A stretch of DNA of 64,000 nucleotides from Acinetobacter sp. ANC 3903 (GTDB lineage Bacteria > Pseudomonadota > Gammaproteobacteria > Pseudomonadales > Moraxellaceae), in contig NZ_NEGA01000016.1 of the NCBI RefSeq assembly GCF_002135315.1, positions 24,751 through 88,750 of the forward strand, written 5' to 3'. Every line of letters begins with the position of its first letter. Positions within the stretch are counted from its first letter, which is position 1. Made by a program: the position numbers and the translations under genes. The notes beneath the pieces are model-generated. The model saw only the letters and a program-made list of their open reading frames with translations. It made no database searches and was not told where the DNA came from. Positions 30,672-39,159 of this stretch are shown in pieces.

Positions 30672-31253
30672 GTGTCAAAACTTTCGCTAATTGTTGGTTT
30701 GGGCAATCCTGGTAAAGAATACGCCCAAACCCGCCATAATGCAGGCTTCTGGTTCGTTGAACGCCTTGCAGAACAATATGGCATTTCTCTCAAAGCCGAT
30801 CCTAAATTCTACGGAATCAGTGGTCGAGGTAATATTGAAGGTCAAGACGTCCGTCTGCTGTTACCCACAACCTTTATGAATGCCTCAGGCAAAAGTGTTG
30901 TTCCCTTCGCCAAATTCTATCAAGTTGCTCCCGAAGCAATGCTCATCGCACATGATGAACTGGATATGAATCCCGGTGTCATCCGCCTGAAAACAGGTGG
31001 TGGTCACGGTGGACATAACGGTTTACGCGATATCGTTCCGCATACAGGCCCTAATTTCCATCGCTTGCGTATCGGTATTGGTCATCCTGGTTCCAAAGAG
31101 CGGGTATCGGGTCATGTACTCAGCAAAGCACCGAGCAGCGAACAAGATTTAATGGATGATGCCATTGCCCACGCTTTATCTCGCATTAAATTGCTGGTAA
31201 ACGGTGACATACAGCAAGCCATGAATCAAATTAATGCTCACAAACCGAACTGA
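30672..31253 (+). CDS. pth: Peptidyl-tRNA hydrolase
   Basis: Cleaves peptidyl-tRNA released from stalled ribosomes. Catalytic His22 in YAQTRHNAGFWF; other signatures are PTTFMNASGKSV, HDELDMNPGVIRLKTGGGHGGHNGLRDI and RLRIGIGHPG. 193 residues. GTG start, 19 bases after rplY, with a weak ribosome binding site, suggesting coupling to rplY translation. Confidence 0.96.
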   Translation: MSKLSLIVGLGNPGKEYAQTRHNAGFWFVERLAEQYGISLKADPKFYGISGRGNIEGQDVRLLLPTTFMNASGKSVVPFAKFYQVAPEAMLIAHDELDMNPGVIRLKTGGGHGGHNGLRDIVPHTGPNFHRLRIGIGHPGSKERVSGHVLSKAPSSEQDLMDDAIAHALSRIKLLVNGDIQQAMNQINAHKPN

Positions 31254-31396
31254 TCATTCTACAAATAATTGAATTTTCCTTCTTGCCATGTTGCTTTTTT
31301 CGGAGCAAAATGCGCTTTCTGCGGATTACTGATCCAGTAAGAAGTGATTTGATTTAACTAAGACAAAATCTTAGGTCAACTAAGGAGACGCTAGCC

Positions 31397-31777
31397 ATGC
31401 TTTCTCGTTTATTAAAAGCTAAAATTCACCGTTGTGTCGTTACACAAGCAGAATTACATTATGAAGGTTCTTGTGCAATTGACGGCGTGTTAATGGATTT
31501 AGCTGGTATCCGCGAATATGAAGAAATTCATATGTGGAACGTGACTAATGGTAAGCGTTTTACCACTTATGCCATCCGTGGTGAAGAAAATTCTGGCATT
31601 ATTTCAGTGAATGGCGGTGCTGCCCTGCAAGCTGATGTTGGTGATCTGATGATCATTGCTACATTTGGTGATTTCACCGAAGCTGAAGCAAATGCACACA
31701 AACCACGTCTTGTGTATGCCAACCCGAATAATACTGTAAATCACACAGCGAACTGTATTCCTGTTCAAGTGGCTTAA
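31397..31777 (+). CDS. panD: Aspartate 1-decarboxylase proenzyme
   Basis: Makes beta-alanine for pantothenate and CoA. The self-cleavage site is Gly24-Ser25 in HYEGSCAID; Ser25 becomes the pyruvoyl cofactor. Further conserved are [20 protein letters not shown]. 126 residues. Strong AAGGAGA ribosome binding site. coaD in the same pathway is elsewhere in the window. Confidence 0.97.
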   Translation: MLSRLLKAKIHRCVVTQAELHYEGSCAIDGVLMDLAGIREYEEIHMWNVTNGKRFTTYAIRGEENSGIISVNGGAALQADVGDLMIIATFGDFTEAEANAHKPRLVYANPNNTVNHTANCIPVQVA

Positions 31778-31791
31778 GATTTAAAGATATG

Positions 31792-31818
31792 AAAAGCCCG
31801 CAATCATGCGGGCTTTTT
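31792..31818 (+). terminator. panD terminator
   Basis: AAAAGCCCGCA and TGCGGGCTTTT stem with a short loop and T-run. Confidence 0.9.
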
Positions 31819-31930
31819 TATACGCGACTTTTCACATTTTAATTTATGCTTAGTTTGACTAAACATATGACTGATTCATCTATAGAAACTTAAGTCATCC
31901 TTGCAAAACAGGTCTATACTTATTGCACAT

Positions 31931-32091
31931 CGCTTCAGGGCGGGGTGTAATTCCCCACCGGTGGTAAATTAAAACTATATTTTTATAGCATTTAATCAGC
32001 CCACGAGCCTGTAAACTAAAAATGGTTTACTCGCAGATTTGGTGAAAAGCCAAAGCCGACGGTATAGTCCGGATGAAAGAAGACGACGTAA
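31931..32091 (+). ncRNA. FMN riboswitch (RFN element)
   Basis: Aptamer that senses flavin mononucleotide. Conserved pieces in order: CTTCAGGGCGGGGTG, CCCCACCGGTGGTAA, CAGCCCACGAGCC, GCCAAAGCCGACGGTATAGTCCGG split over P5-P6, and GGATGAAAGAAGACGA. It lies 92 bases before ribB. I find no intrinsic terminator between the aptamer and ribB, so control is more likely at translation start than by attenuation. Confidence 0.95.
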
Positions 32092-32182
32092 CGGATATTT
32101 ATATTTGATATATCGCTGCGACCCCATTTCTGCATCAGTCCTGAAATGTTCAACCGTATGTTTATTTTACGAGAGCGTTTCA

Positions 32183-32842
32183 ATGTCTAGTTTGATTCAA
32201 CCCGAAATTTTCTTTTCAGCCCTTCCCCCAGCTGAACAACGTATTCAAAAAGCCTTAGAAGATATCCGCCAAGGCAAACCCGTTTTGGTCATGGATGACT
32301 TTGATCGTGAAAATGAAGCCGACCTGATTGTAGCTGCAGACACATTAACGGTAGAAACCATGGCACGCATGATTCGTGACGGTTCAGGTATTGTCTGCTT
32401 ATGCTTAACTGATGAATTGGCTAATCATCTGGAACTTCCATCCATGGTGGCTGACAACTCAAGCCAGTTTAAAACCGCATTTACGGTAACGATTGAAGCT
32501 GCAGAAGGTGTAACCACCGGGGTTTCAGCCAAAGACCGTACCACTACTATTAAAGCAGCAATTAAAGATGGTGCCGTAGCTAGCGACCTCAACCGCCCGG
32601 GCCATGTATTCCCCTTACGTGCACGTGAAGGTGGTGTCTTGACCCGCCGTGGACATACTGAAGGCACCATTGATTTAGCACGTTTGGCCGGCTTAAAACC
32701 TGCTGGTGTTTTGTGTGAATTGACCAATCCGGATGGCACTATGGCATCGGGCATCCAGGTATTGTCTTATGCACAAACCCATCAATTAACCGTGATTACC
32801 ATTGAAGAACTAGTGCAATACCGCTTAGCGCATAATGTCTAA
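32183..32842 (+). CDS. ribB: 3,4-dihydroxy-2-butanone 4-phosphate synthase
   Basis: Converts ribulose 5-phosphate to the four-carbon unit of riboflavin. Motifs are [32 protein letters not shown] and [12 protein letters not shown]. 219 residues with no GTP cyclohydrolase II domain, so it is the single-function enzyme. ATG at 32183 with GAGAG upstream is chosen; an in-frame reading from 32039 would begin inside the riboswitch. The FMN riboswitch predicts repression by excess flavin. Confidence 0.96.
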   Translation: MSSLIQPEIFFSALPPAEQRIQKALEDIRQGKPVLVMDDFDRENEADLIVAADTLTVETMARMIRDGSGIVCLCLTDELANHLELPSMVADNSSQFKTAFTVTIEAAEGVTTGVSAKDRTTTIKAAIKDGAVASDLNRPGHVFPLRAREGGVLTRRGHTEGTIDLARLAGLKPAGVLCELTNPDGTMASGIQVLSYAQTHQLTVITIEELVQYRLAHNV

Positions 32843-32850
32843 TTCATGAT

Positions 32851-32878
32851 AAAAAGCCCCACTATCTGGGGCTTTTTT
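32851..32878 (+). terminator. ribB terminator
   Basis: AAAAAGCCCC and GGGGCTTTTT stem with a short loop; probably also ends transcripts from the minus-strand gene at 32914. Confidence 0.9.
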
Positions 32879-32913
32879 ACTACTTCATCTAAGAATTTAA
32901 GTCATTCTTATTT

Positions 32914-33524
32914 TTAAAATAATACGGAATAAATTCCATAGACTGCGACCAATACTAAAATCGCTCCACATCCTGCCATTAAATGATGATAGATTTTTGA
33001 CCGAGCTAACCGGTTAAAAGCCAGATGTACCATTGATAATGTGCTGAAATCCAAAATAATCCAAGTCAGCGTTAAAAGTATTAAACTGTAATCCAGATCG
33101 GAAGTAATATTGATCAATTGAGGGAAAAATGCAGCCAAGAAAAGAATGTCTTTAGGATTGGAAATGCCCACAGAAAACCCTGTTTAAAACCGCCATCCGC
33201 TGCTTTTATTTGTGCTGAATAACCCTTAATTGAGTTTGAGAAAGCTTCTGTTAGAATCTGAAAACCCAGATAAGCAATATAAATACAGCCTAAAATTTTA
33301 ATGCTGTTAAACCATTGCTGATTAAGCTCCAGAAAACCTTTTAAGATCAAAATAGAAATAGTGATCAGGATCAATGAAGCGAAATTGGTTCCAAAAATGG
33401 TTTTTAATGCTTTGCGATAGCCGCCTTTTAATCCAGCACTTGCTACCAGTAACATTACCAGCCCTGGAGTTGCAATCATAATAATACCTGCAACCACATA
33501 CAGCAGGAATTCTCCAATATTCAC
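32914..33524 (-). pseudogene. Frameshifted LysE/RhtB amino acid exporter
   Basis: Two overlapping minus-strand frames together make a full LysE/RhtB family membrane exporter of about 200 residues. The first (33524 to about 33177) begins MNIGEFLLYVVAGIIMIATPG and has the family helices; the second continues as VGISNPKDILFLAAFFPQ and runs to the stop at 32914. Rejoining needs one extra T in the TTTT near 33178, giving GGFKQGFSVGISNPKD. It is either a recent one-base deletion in a homopolymer or a sequencing error. As read, the protein stops after 136 residues. Substrate unknown. Confidence 0.85.
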
Positions 33525-33571
33525 AGGCTAACTCGCTTGATTTAATCTTTTATTATTTTAAACCACATAAA

Positions 33572-33596
33572 AAAAGAGGACTTAGTCATCCTCTTC
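33572..33596 (-). terminator. Terminator overlapping the end of the DUF1289 gene
   Basis: GAGGA and TCCTC with an 8-base loop followed by seven Ts on the minus strand. The 5' arm and the loop contain the last codons and the stop of the gene at 33582. Confidence 0.7.
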
Positions 33597-34070
33597 CACT
33601 TCACGCAATAAGTGATGACTAATCCCATCGGCACGTAAAAAGGCAAAATCGTAGCTTGCTGTCGCCAGCGCCAGTACACGACGCTCAAATTCCTGCCACA
33701 AAGGACGTACATCTTTGTAATGAATACCTAAACCACTGTCATCAGTAAAATGTCGATTCTTTTCACAGATTTTTAAAGCGTGATACAGCTTACGACCCTT
33801 CGAGGCATCATCACGCAAACGAACCCGTTTAGATAATACAAAGCCTTCGACATGCCGAATATCGGCAAATGGCAACATCGGCACTAAAATTTGATCCAGC
33901 TGGGCATCCAGACGTTTCCAGACAGCCGTATGCTGTTCTGCTGTATAGGTATTCCATTTAATCACTTCATGATTAAAACGACGGCAACCACGGCATACCG
34001 AATCACCAAACACCGTAGAGCAGCGCCCTGCACATGGAGTCAAAGAGGCAATTCGACGATCAATATTCAA
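33582..34070 (-). CDS. DUF1289 domain protein
   Basis: 162 residues. The N-terminal part matches DUF1289: CAGRC, then CRGCRRFNHEVIKW, with four cysteines (13, 17, 26, 29) likely to bind a metal. The remaining 110 residues are polar with no motif I know, and the tail is acidic. The start is TTG at 34070, supported by GGAG six bases upstream; no ATG is suitably placed. Function unknown. Confidence 0.85.
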   Translation of the reverse strand: MNIDRRIASLTPCAGRCSTVFGDSVCRGCRRFNHEVIKWNTYTAEQHTAVWKRLDAQLDQILVPMLPFADIRHVEGFVLSKRVRLRDDASKGRKLYHALKICEKNRHFTDDSGLGIHYKDVRPLWQEFERRVLALATASYDFAFLRADGISHHLLREVEEDD

Positions 34071-34275
34071 GATAAACTCCGAAATTCAATAACATTCAGG
34101 TCTGACAGATGAAGACCACTTTATATTTAACATTCAATTAGCACAGGCATAATACATCTCCAAACAGCAAATTAAAAACCATATTTCATACATGGTTTTC
34201 TCGCTAATTCAGACAATTCACGTTAGAATATGCGCCTTAAATTTTGTCCTATCTTAAATACATTTGGAGTATTCC

Positions 34276-35208
34276 ATGAACGCTACTGTAGAACAGCTTG
34301 CACCTGTAGAACAGCAAGCGACCACTGAATGGGTTGTTGCAGCACTTTATCAATTCAAAGAAGTTCAAGATCCTGCCGATCTTCAACAACGCCTACTTGA
34401 TTTGGTAAAAACCATCAATCTTTGTGGAACTCTAATTGTGGCTGGTGAAGGCATTAACGGAACTGTAGCGGGCGACCGTGCAGCGATTGATACAATCCAT
34501 CAATTTCTGCTGAATGAAGGTTTTAACGCCATGGAATACAAAGAGTCTCACAGCTCTGACAAACCATTCCGTAAAATGAAAATTAAACTAAAAACTGAAA
34601 TTGTGACTTTGGGTGTGGAAGTTAAACCACGCGACTTAGTCGGTCACTATCTTGATCCTAAAGAATGGAATGAACTGATTGCACGTGATGACGTGATCTT
34701 GATTGATACGCGTAACGACTACGAATATAAAGCCGGTACGTTCAAAGGCGCGGTTGATCCTAAAACTGAAACTTTCCGTGAATTTCCGGAATACGTCAAA
34801 CAGAACCTTGAACAGCACAAAGACAAGAAAATTGCCATGTTCTGTACCGGCGGGATTCGCTGTGAAAAATCAACTTCATTATTACTGCAAGAAGGTTTTA
34901 ATGAAGTCTATCATTTAAAAGGCGGTATCTTAAAATACCTGGAAGAAACCCCTGCTGAAGAAAGTCTGTGGGAAGGCGAATGTTTCGTATTTGATGGCCG
35001 TACCGCAGTTACCCACGGTGTAGAAGAAGGTCAGAACGTTAAATGTCATGCTTGTGGTTGGCCGCTACTTCCTCAAGAAGTTGAACTTCCAAGTTATGAA
35101 CATGGCGTATCATGCAAATACTGCATCGACAAAACCACAGAACAGCAGAAAGCCGGATTCCGTATGCGTCAATCGCAGATTGCAGCGGCTAAACGTAAAC
35201 GTCTGTAA
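34276..35208 (+). CDS. trhO: tRNA uridine 5-hydroxylase (rhodanese-like)
   Basis: YceA/TrhO family, which hydroxylates U34 of some tRNAs in an oxygen-dependent way. N-terminal acylphosphatase-like domain with GEGINGTVAG; central rhodanese domain with active-site loop CTGGIRCEKS; C-terminal cysteine-rich part with CHACGWPL and SCKYCID. 310 residues from ATG 34276. The apparent longer start is a TTG whose next codon is the GAG of the ribosome binding site, so it is rejected. Confidence 0.95.
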   Translation: MNATVEQLAPVEQQATTEWVVAALYQFKEVQDPADLQQRLLDLVKTINLCGTLIVAGEGINGTVAGDRAAIDTIHQFLLNEGFNAMEYKESHSSDKPFRKMKIKLKTEIVTLGVEVKPRDLVGHYLDPKEWNELIARDDVILIDTRNDYEYKAGTFKGAVDPKTETFREFPEYVKQNLEQHKDKKIAMFCTGGIRCEKSTSLLLQEGFNEVYHLKGGILKYLEETPAEESLWEGECFVFDGRTAVTHGVEEGQNVKCHACGWPLLPQEVELPSYEHGVSCKYCIDKTTEQQKAGFRMRQSQIAAAKRKRL

Positions 35209-35230
35209 TTCAAACTAAGAAAATCTTTTA

Positions 35231-35257
35231 AAAAGTCCTCTTTAGAGGACTTTTTTA
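35231..35257 (+). terminator. trhO terminator
   Basis: AAAAGTCCTC and GAGGACTTTT stem with a TTTA loop and a T-run. Confidence 0.9.
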
Positions 35258-35277
35258 TTTACCTTGGATTCTCAAAT

Positions 35278-36295
35278 GAAGTGCAACAGAGATTAAATTA
35301 TTGGAAGGAAGCAAGATGAGATAGCATTTTGCTTCCGACCGACCAAAGTCAAAGTTGCATCATGAACTATACTCATCTTACTCAAGAAGAAAGATATCAG
35401 ATTTCTACGTTGTTACGTGAAGGTTTTTCTAAGCGCTATATTGCCTGGAGGCTAAATCGCTCACCTTCAACCATTTCCAGAGAAATAGCACGCAATCGAA
35501 CAAGGAATGGTTATTTCGCTAAACATGCTAATAAATTAGCTCAAAGACGGCATTGCCCTAATCCCAAAAGAATCCCTTATGATATTTGGGTACAAGTCAT
35601 TGCTTATCTTGATCTCCAATGGAGTCCCGAACAGATTGCTTCTCATATTTCAGTCAGTCTACATTCCATATACAGGTTTATACAGCAGGATAAAAGCAGA
35701 GGCGGTGTGCTCTTCCACAACTTACGTCTCAGAAATCAAAGAAAGAGGAAATATGGCTCTATTGAGACTCGTGGCCAACTGACAAACCGCAAAAGCATTC
35801 ACGATAGACCTGTTGAGATTGAGCAGCGCTCCCGCTTCGGTGATTTGGAAATAGATACGATTGTTGGCAAGAATCACCAACAATCCCTGGTTTCAATTGT
35901 AGATCGGAAGACGGGTTATCTTTGGCTGAAAAAGTGCAGCACGCGAAAGGCTGAGGAAGTTTGCCAAGCCACGATCAAATTATTGGAACCCATCAAAGCA
36001 CATCTAAAGACAATTACCGCGGACAATGGTAAAGAGTTCAGCCTGCATGAGTATGCTGCTCAGGAATTAGATGTAGACTGGTATTTCGCTGATCCCTATA
36101 GTGCCTGGCAGCGAGGAACAAATGAAAATACAAATGGATTGATCAGACAATATATTAGAAAAGGCAGTGACTTGAATGACTATGCGGATGCATATATTGC
36201 AGAAACTACTCAACGATTGAATCATCGTCCAAGAAAAAGACTCGGCTTTAAAAGTCCGAGTCAGGTATTATGGCAACAACATGGTGTTGCACTTC
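35278..36295 (+). mobile_element. IS30-family insertion sequence
   Basis: Ends are set by GAAGTGCAACA at 35278-35288 and its reverse complement at 36285-36295, each bordered by AAAT (35274-35277 and 36296-36299) as a possible 4-bp target duplication. The length is 1018 bp. One transposase ORF fills it. It sits between trhO and a small membrane gene, both intact, so no gene is visibly broken. The left end also has a GGAAGCAA/TTGCTTCC hairpin (35307-35336) ahead of the transposase. Confidence 0.75.
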
Positions 36296-36309
36296 AAATG
36301 CTAATCTAA
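35362..36309 (+). CDS. IS30-family transposase
   Basis: 315 residues. N-terminal helix-turn-helix with MNYTHLTQEERYQISTLL and SPSTISREIARN; C-terminal DDE integrase core with DLEIDTIVGKNHQ, TADNGKEF and the glutamate in YSAWQRGTNENTNGLIRQY. All catalytic residues are present, so it may be active. ATG 35362 is chosen over an ATG-less longer frame from 35329. The stop codon lies 14 bases beyond the right inverted repeat, so the last residues are encoded by flanking DNA. Confidence 0.92.
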   Translation: MNYTHLTQEERYQISTLLREGFSKRYIAWRLNRSPSTISREIARNRTRNGYFAKHANKLAQRRHCPNPKRIPYDIWVQVIAYLDLQWSPEQIASHISVSLHSIYRFIQQDKSRGGVLFHNLRLRNQRKRKYGSIETRGQLTNRKSIHDRPVEIEQRSRFGDLEIDTIVGKNHQQSLVSIVDRKTGYLWLKKCSTRKAEEVCQATIKLLEPIKAHLKTITADNGKEFSLHEYAAQELDVDWYFADPYSAWQRGTNENTNGLIRQYIRKGSDLNDYADAYIAETTQRLNHRPRKRLGFKSPSQVLWQQHGVALQMLI

Positions 36310-36452
36310 GTACTAAAAAAACAAAAGATAAAAAAAGATACCAAGACACACAAATAATGTATATATAATCATCAATAATCTGTTAATCTGAGAACTACAA
36401 CACACAATAAGAGCTAACTTATTCATATTTAACGTGAAAAAGGATAAAAATT

Positions 36453-36737
36453 ATGCCTAGAGCAATTAGCCGTTCAATTGATTATACCCGTCGTTTTCAC
36501 CAGGTTCGGGAAAAAAATCACCTAAAAATAGAACAACAAAAACAGATTTTAGAGCACGAATCACATCTTTTTATTGTGGTATTAGGTGCCATGATCGGCA
36601 GTATCTTGTCTATATTCATCGCTTATCACCTTACACCTAATTTTATAGAATACGCCCTGCTCAGTGCGGTTCCTTTTGCACTAGCCTATAGTTTAAGAAA
36701 AGTTTATATCCATACCTTAATCCATAGCCCAGAATAA
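36453..36737 (+). CDS. Small membrane protein, unknown function
   Basis: 94 residues: a basic N-terminal helix (about 1-35), then two transmembrane segments (about 38-62 and 64-82) with a short loop. AAGGA precedes the ATG. I do not recognise the family. It lies between the IS30 element and a DedA gene. Confidence 0.7.
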   Translation: MPRAISRSIDYTRRFHQVREKNHLKIEQQKQILEHESHLFIVVLGAMIGSILSIFIAYHLTPNFIEYALLSAVPFALAYSLRKVYIHTLIHSPE

Positions 36738-36820
36738 CCTGCTGTATTTAGAAGGATACTTTACCCTGAGCCGAATAATATTTAGGATGGTTGAAATATC
36801 ATTATTATTTTTATAACCAT

Positions 36821-37435
36821 ATGAATCTGACTGAGTGGATTATTTCCATTATGGAACAACTGGGCTACCTCGGTATTGCCCTGCTCATGTTTCTCGACAA
36901 TGTATTCCCTCCGATTCCTTCTGAAATTATCATGCCTTCCGCAGGTTACTCAGCCTCACAAGGTCAGCTCACACTCCTTGGGGTCATTATCGCAGGCTGT
37001 TTCGGCTCACTGCTCGCTGCAGCTTTTCTATATTGGATTGGCTATCAGTTCAAGCATGAAGGCATTTTTCGATTTATAGACCGTTATGGCAAATATCTGT
37101 TTATCAAATCTGAAGATGTGAAAAAGTCATTGGGCTGGTTTGAGCATTATGGACATCGCATCGTATTCTTTGGCCGTATGATTCCCGCCGTACGTTCCCT
37201 GATTAGTATTCCAGCGGGCATGAGCCACATGCCCTTTTGGAAATTTATGTTTTATAGCAGCTTGGGTACTATCATCTGGACCACTTTTCTTGCCTGTGTC
37301 GGATTTTATTTTGGTGAAAATCAGCAGCTCATGCAGCAAATTTTTAGTAAAGTCAGTGATGTGATTATTGTCATTGTCGTGCTCCTTATTGGCTGGATTG
37401 TATACCGTAGACAGCTACGCAAAATGAAGAACTAA
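36821..37435 (+). CDS. DedA family membrane protein
   Basis: Member of the DedA/SNARE-associated family, inner membrane proteins now linked to undecaprenyl phosphate or phospholipid recycling. Motifs are FLDNVFPPIPSEIIMPSAG and GRMIPAVRSLISIPAGMSHM, the two re-entrant regions of the family, with further transmembrane helices. 204 residues from ATG 36821 (MNLTEWI). A TTG at 36791 with AGGATGG just upstream is an alternative that adds ten residues. Confidence 0.9.
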   Translation: MNLTEWIISIMEQLGYLGIALLMFLDNVFPPIPSEIIMPSAGYSASQGQLTLLGVIIAGCFGSLLAAAFLYWIGYQFKHEGIFRFIDRYGKYLFIKSEDVKKSLGWFEHYGHRIVFFGRMIPAVRSLISIPAGMSHMPFWKFMFYSSLGTIIWTTFLACVGFYFGENQQLMQQIFSKVSDVIIVIVVLLIGWIVYRRQLRKMKN

Positions 37436-37458
37436 TTGTGATTTTATCCGGGGCTTAA

Positions 37459-37878
37459 ATGCAACAATATCTAAAAAGTTTTGCTATCGATTATGGCGTG
37501 GTTTTACTTCTCAGCGTTTTGTTTCTATGGTTTGTCACCAATCTTGGCTTGATGCTCTTCGTCGCTATTTTTTTGGTTACCATGATTCGTCATGTGGTTA
37601 AATTCCTGCAAAAAGAACAACGCTTGCCGACTGCACAAGAACGCAATATCTTGGTCTGGGGAAATACCGCGATTGCCATTACTTTAGAGTGTTTTATTAT
37701 ATTCTTTTTGGTCATGATGAACCCGAATGCAGAACAAATTATTCAATCTGCTGAAAAAATGGGGCTAGCAGGTTATGCCGTATTTATGTTGCTCATCGTT
37801 GCAATACATTTTGCTTTATTCTTTATTGCCTATCAGTGGATGAGTCCTCTCTTCTTGAAATTAAAATCCAGAAAATAG
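37459..37878 (+). CDS. Hypothetical membrane protein with four helices
   Basis: 139 residues with four hydrophobic segments (about 12-28, 29-47, 66-88, 103-127) and a positively charged C-terminus. No family recognised with confidence. It follows the DedA gene by 23 bases and may share its transcript; a terminator follows. Confidence 0.75.
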   Translation: MQQYLKSFAIDYGVVLLLSVLFLWFVTNLGLMLFVAIFLVTMIRHVVKFLQKEQRLPTAQERNILVWGNTAIAITLECFIIFFLVMMNPNAEQIIQSAEKMGLAGYAVFMLLIVAIHFALFFIAYQWMSPLFLKLKSRK

Positions 37879-37892
37879 CTAGTTGAACAAAT

Positions 37893-37919
37893 AAAAAAGC
37901 ACCTTATGGTGCTTTTTTA
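37893..37919 (+). terminator. Terminator after the membrane-protein pair
   Basis: AAAAAAGCACC and GGTGCTTTTTT with a TTAT loop. Confidence 0.9.
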
Positions 37920-37980
37920 TTTAACAAATTAATCTAGGGTAAATAAATAAGCCGCTATTGGAACGACGCAAGGCGCACCA

Positions 37981-38505
37981 TCACGCTGGCGTATGGTACA
38001 TCAAATACAATTCATTCAAGTTATCTGGAATTTCTTCAGCAATTTCATCCATGAGCTGACCATTGCGGCGGAAAGATTCCATTTGTGGATCTTCTTCATC
38101 TACACCACTAAAGACCATCATCGGTAAAGTTAAATCTACCAGTTGCTCTTCATGTTCTGGCGTAAACCAAGCATCTTCGTTTAAGAACATGGCATCGACA
38201 AAACCAACGCTCCAGTCACCTAAACTTGAATCCACATCTGCTTCTTCAATTTCAAAAGGAAATTCAATTCCCTCTTCGTTCGCCAGGTTTTGACGAATCG
38301 ATTCTAACCAGGCTTTTACTTGTGCAATAATTTCACTCGGAACTTTCTTTTGATTGTTGTCAAAGAGTTCATCGAGCCACTTATCAAAAGCAGGGCCAAC
38401 TGCAATTGCACACAGAAAACCATGAGTTGCCGCAAAATCCAGACCATATTCGTTTTGGTCGCCATCTAGATAATCGCTCAAAAGGTCTAAATCTAAAGCA
38501 CTCAT
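37981..38505 (-). CDS. UPF0149 (YecA/YgfB) family protein
   Basis: 174 residues, strongly acidic. The pattern LSDYLDGDQNEYGLDFAATHGFLCAIAVGP is characteristic of UPF0149, and SVGFVDAMFLNEDAW further supports it. In related species the fold is all-helical with no known enzyme activity; some members act as regulators. No C-terminal SEC-C zinc motif is present. It lies next to a short acidic gene on the same strand. Confidence 0.85.
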   Translation of the reverse strand: MSALDLDLLSDYLDGDQNEYGLDFAATHGFLCAIAVGPAFDKWLDELFDNNQKKVPSEIIAQVKAWLESIRQNLANEEGIEFPFEIEEADVDSSLGDWSVGFVDAMFLNEDAWFTPEHEEQLVDLTLPMMVFSGVDEEDPQMESFRRNGQLMDEIAEEIPDNLNELYLMYHTPA

Positions 38506-38574
38506 TTAAAATCCAAGTTTGTAAAATAACTACCGCATAGCATAGCATTTTAGCTGGCTGTGCAGAATCCTATT

Positions 38575-38784
38575 TTAGTCTTCTTCATCATCAAAATCGT
38601 CGTCATCATCAAGATCATAATCAAAATCTTTCAGTTCACGCTCTAAACGACGTTGTGCGAGAAGGTCATCAATGAGACGACGTTTTTCTAACGACTCTTT
38701 AGCACTAATTTTGCTTGATACTTCATCAAAACTAACATCATCATCACTGTAGCTATCATCTAGTTCAAAATCTGTAGAAGACAC
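38575..38784 (-). CDS. Short acidic protein, PA3496-like
   Basis: 69 residues. The middle has KESLEKRRLIDDLLAQRRLERELKDF, which resembles the PA3496 family of Pseudomonas, reported to affect envelope integrity. The rest is low-complexity Asp/Glu/Ser, ending in an acidic tail. GTG start at 38784, with GAGG about 8 bases upstream. The family link is inferred from a short match. Confidence 0.65.
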   Translation of the reverse strand: MSSTDFELDDSYSDDDVSFDEVSSKISAKESLEKRRLIDDLLAQRRLERELKDFDYDLDDDDDFDDEED

Positions 38785-39159
38785 TAAAACTACCTCATGG
38801 TGAAAAAAAAGTGAATGGGCCTAGGCGCTATTTATCGTACCTATGTAATTTTGTCAAGTATTTTTATTTTTTTATCTTAGAAACACCATTTTATCTTGTT
38901 TTTTACCTCTAAAATTGTGTATTTATGAACGCTGAGAATTTTTATTACGCCGGATAAAGCAAACTCAAAATATTTTGTAGGCGATCCCTCACCCGGCCTT
39001 GAAAAAAAAAATTTCAGCCCCATATTGAAAACAATTGTTAAATCAAATTCATATTTTTTAAATGAGACTTGAGCAATCAATATTCAAAACAATTTTAATC
39101 GAATTGTGCTATCATGCACGGTTTTTCACTGCCACAGATTCAACGAAGAGTAAGCAAAG
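38785..39159. other. Divergent intergenic region before rpoD
   Basis: 375 bp, AT-rich, no ORF. Carries the extended -10 promoter at 39107 and two similar 19-21 base stretches, ATTGAAAACAATTGTTAAATC near 39023 and ATTCAAAACAATTTTAATC at 39082, that may be operator repeats for rpoD. Confidence 0.5.
39107..39115 (+). promoter_or_regulatory. Candidate extended -10 promoter of rpoD
   Basis: TGCTATCAT matches the extended -10 form (TGn followed by TATnnT), 44 bases before the rpoD ATG. The -35 region is poor, which fits the extended -10 class. Confidence 0.4.

Noticed and set aside
32039..32182. Upstream extension of ribB
   Set aside because: Lies inside the FMN riboswitch and its leader; not conserved protein.
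34174..34199. AAACCAT/ATGGTTT inverted repeat before trhO
   Set aside because: Lies between divergent genes, lacks a T-run on either strand, and may be chance.
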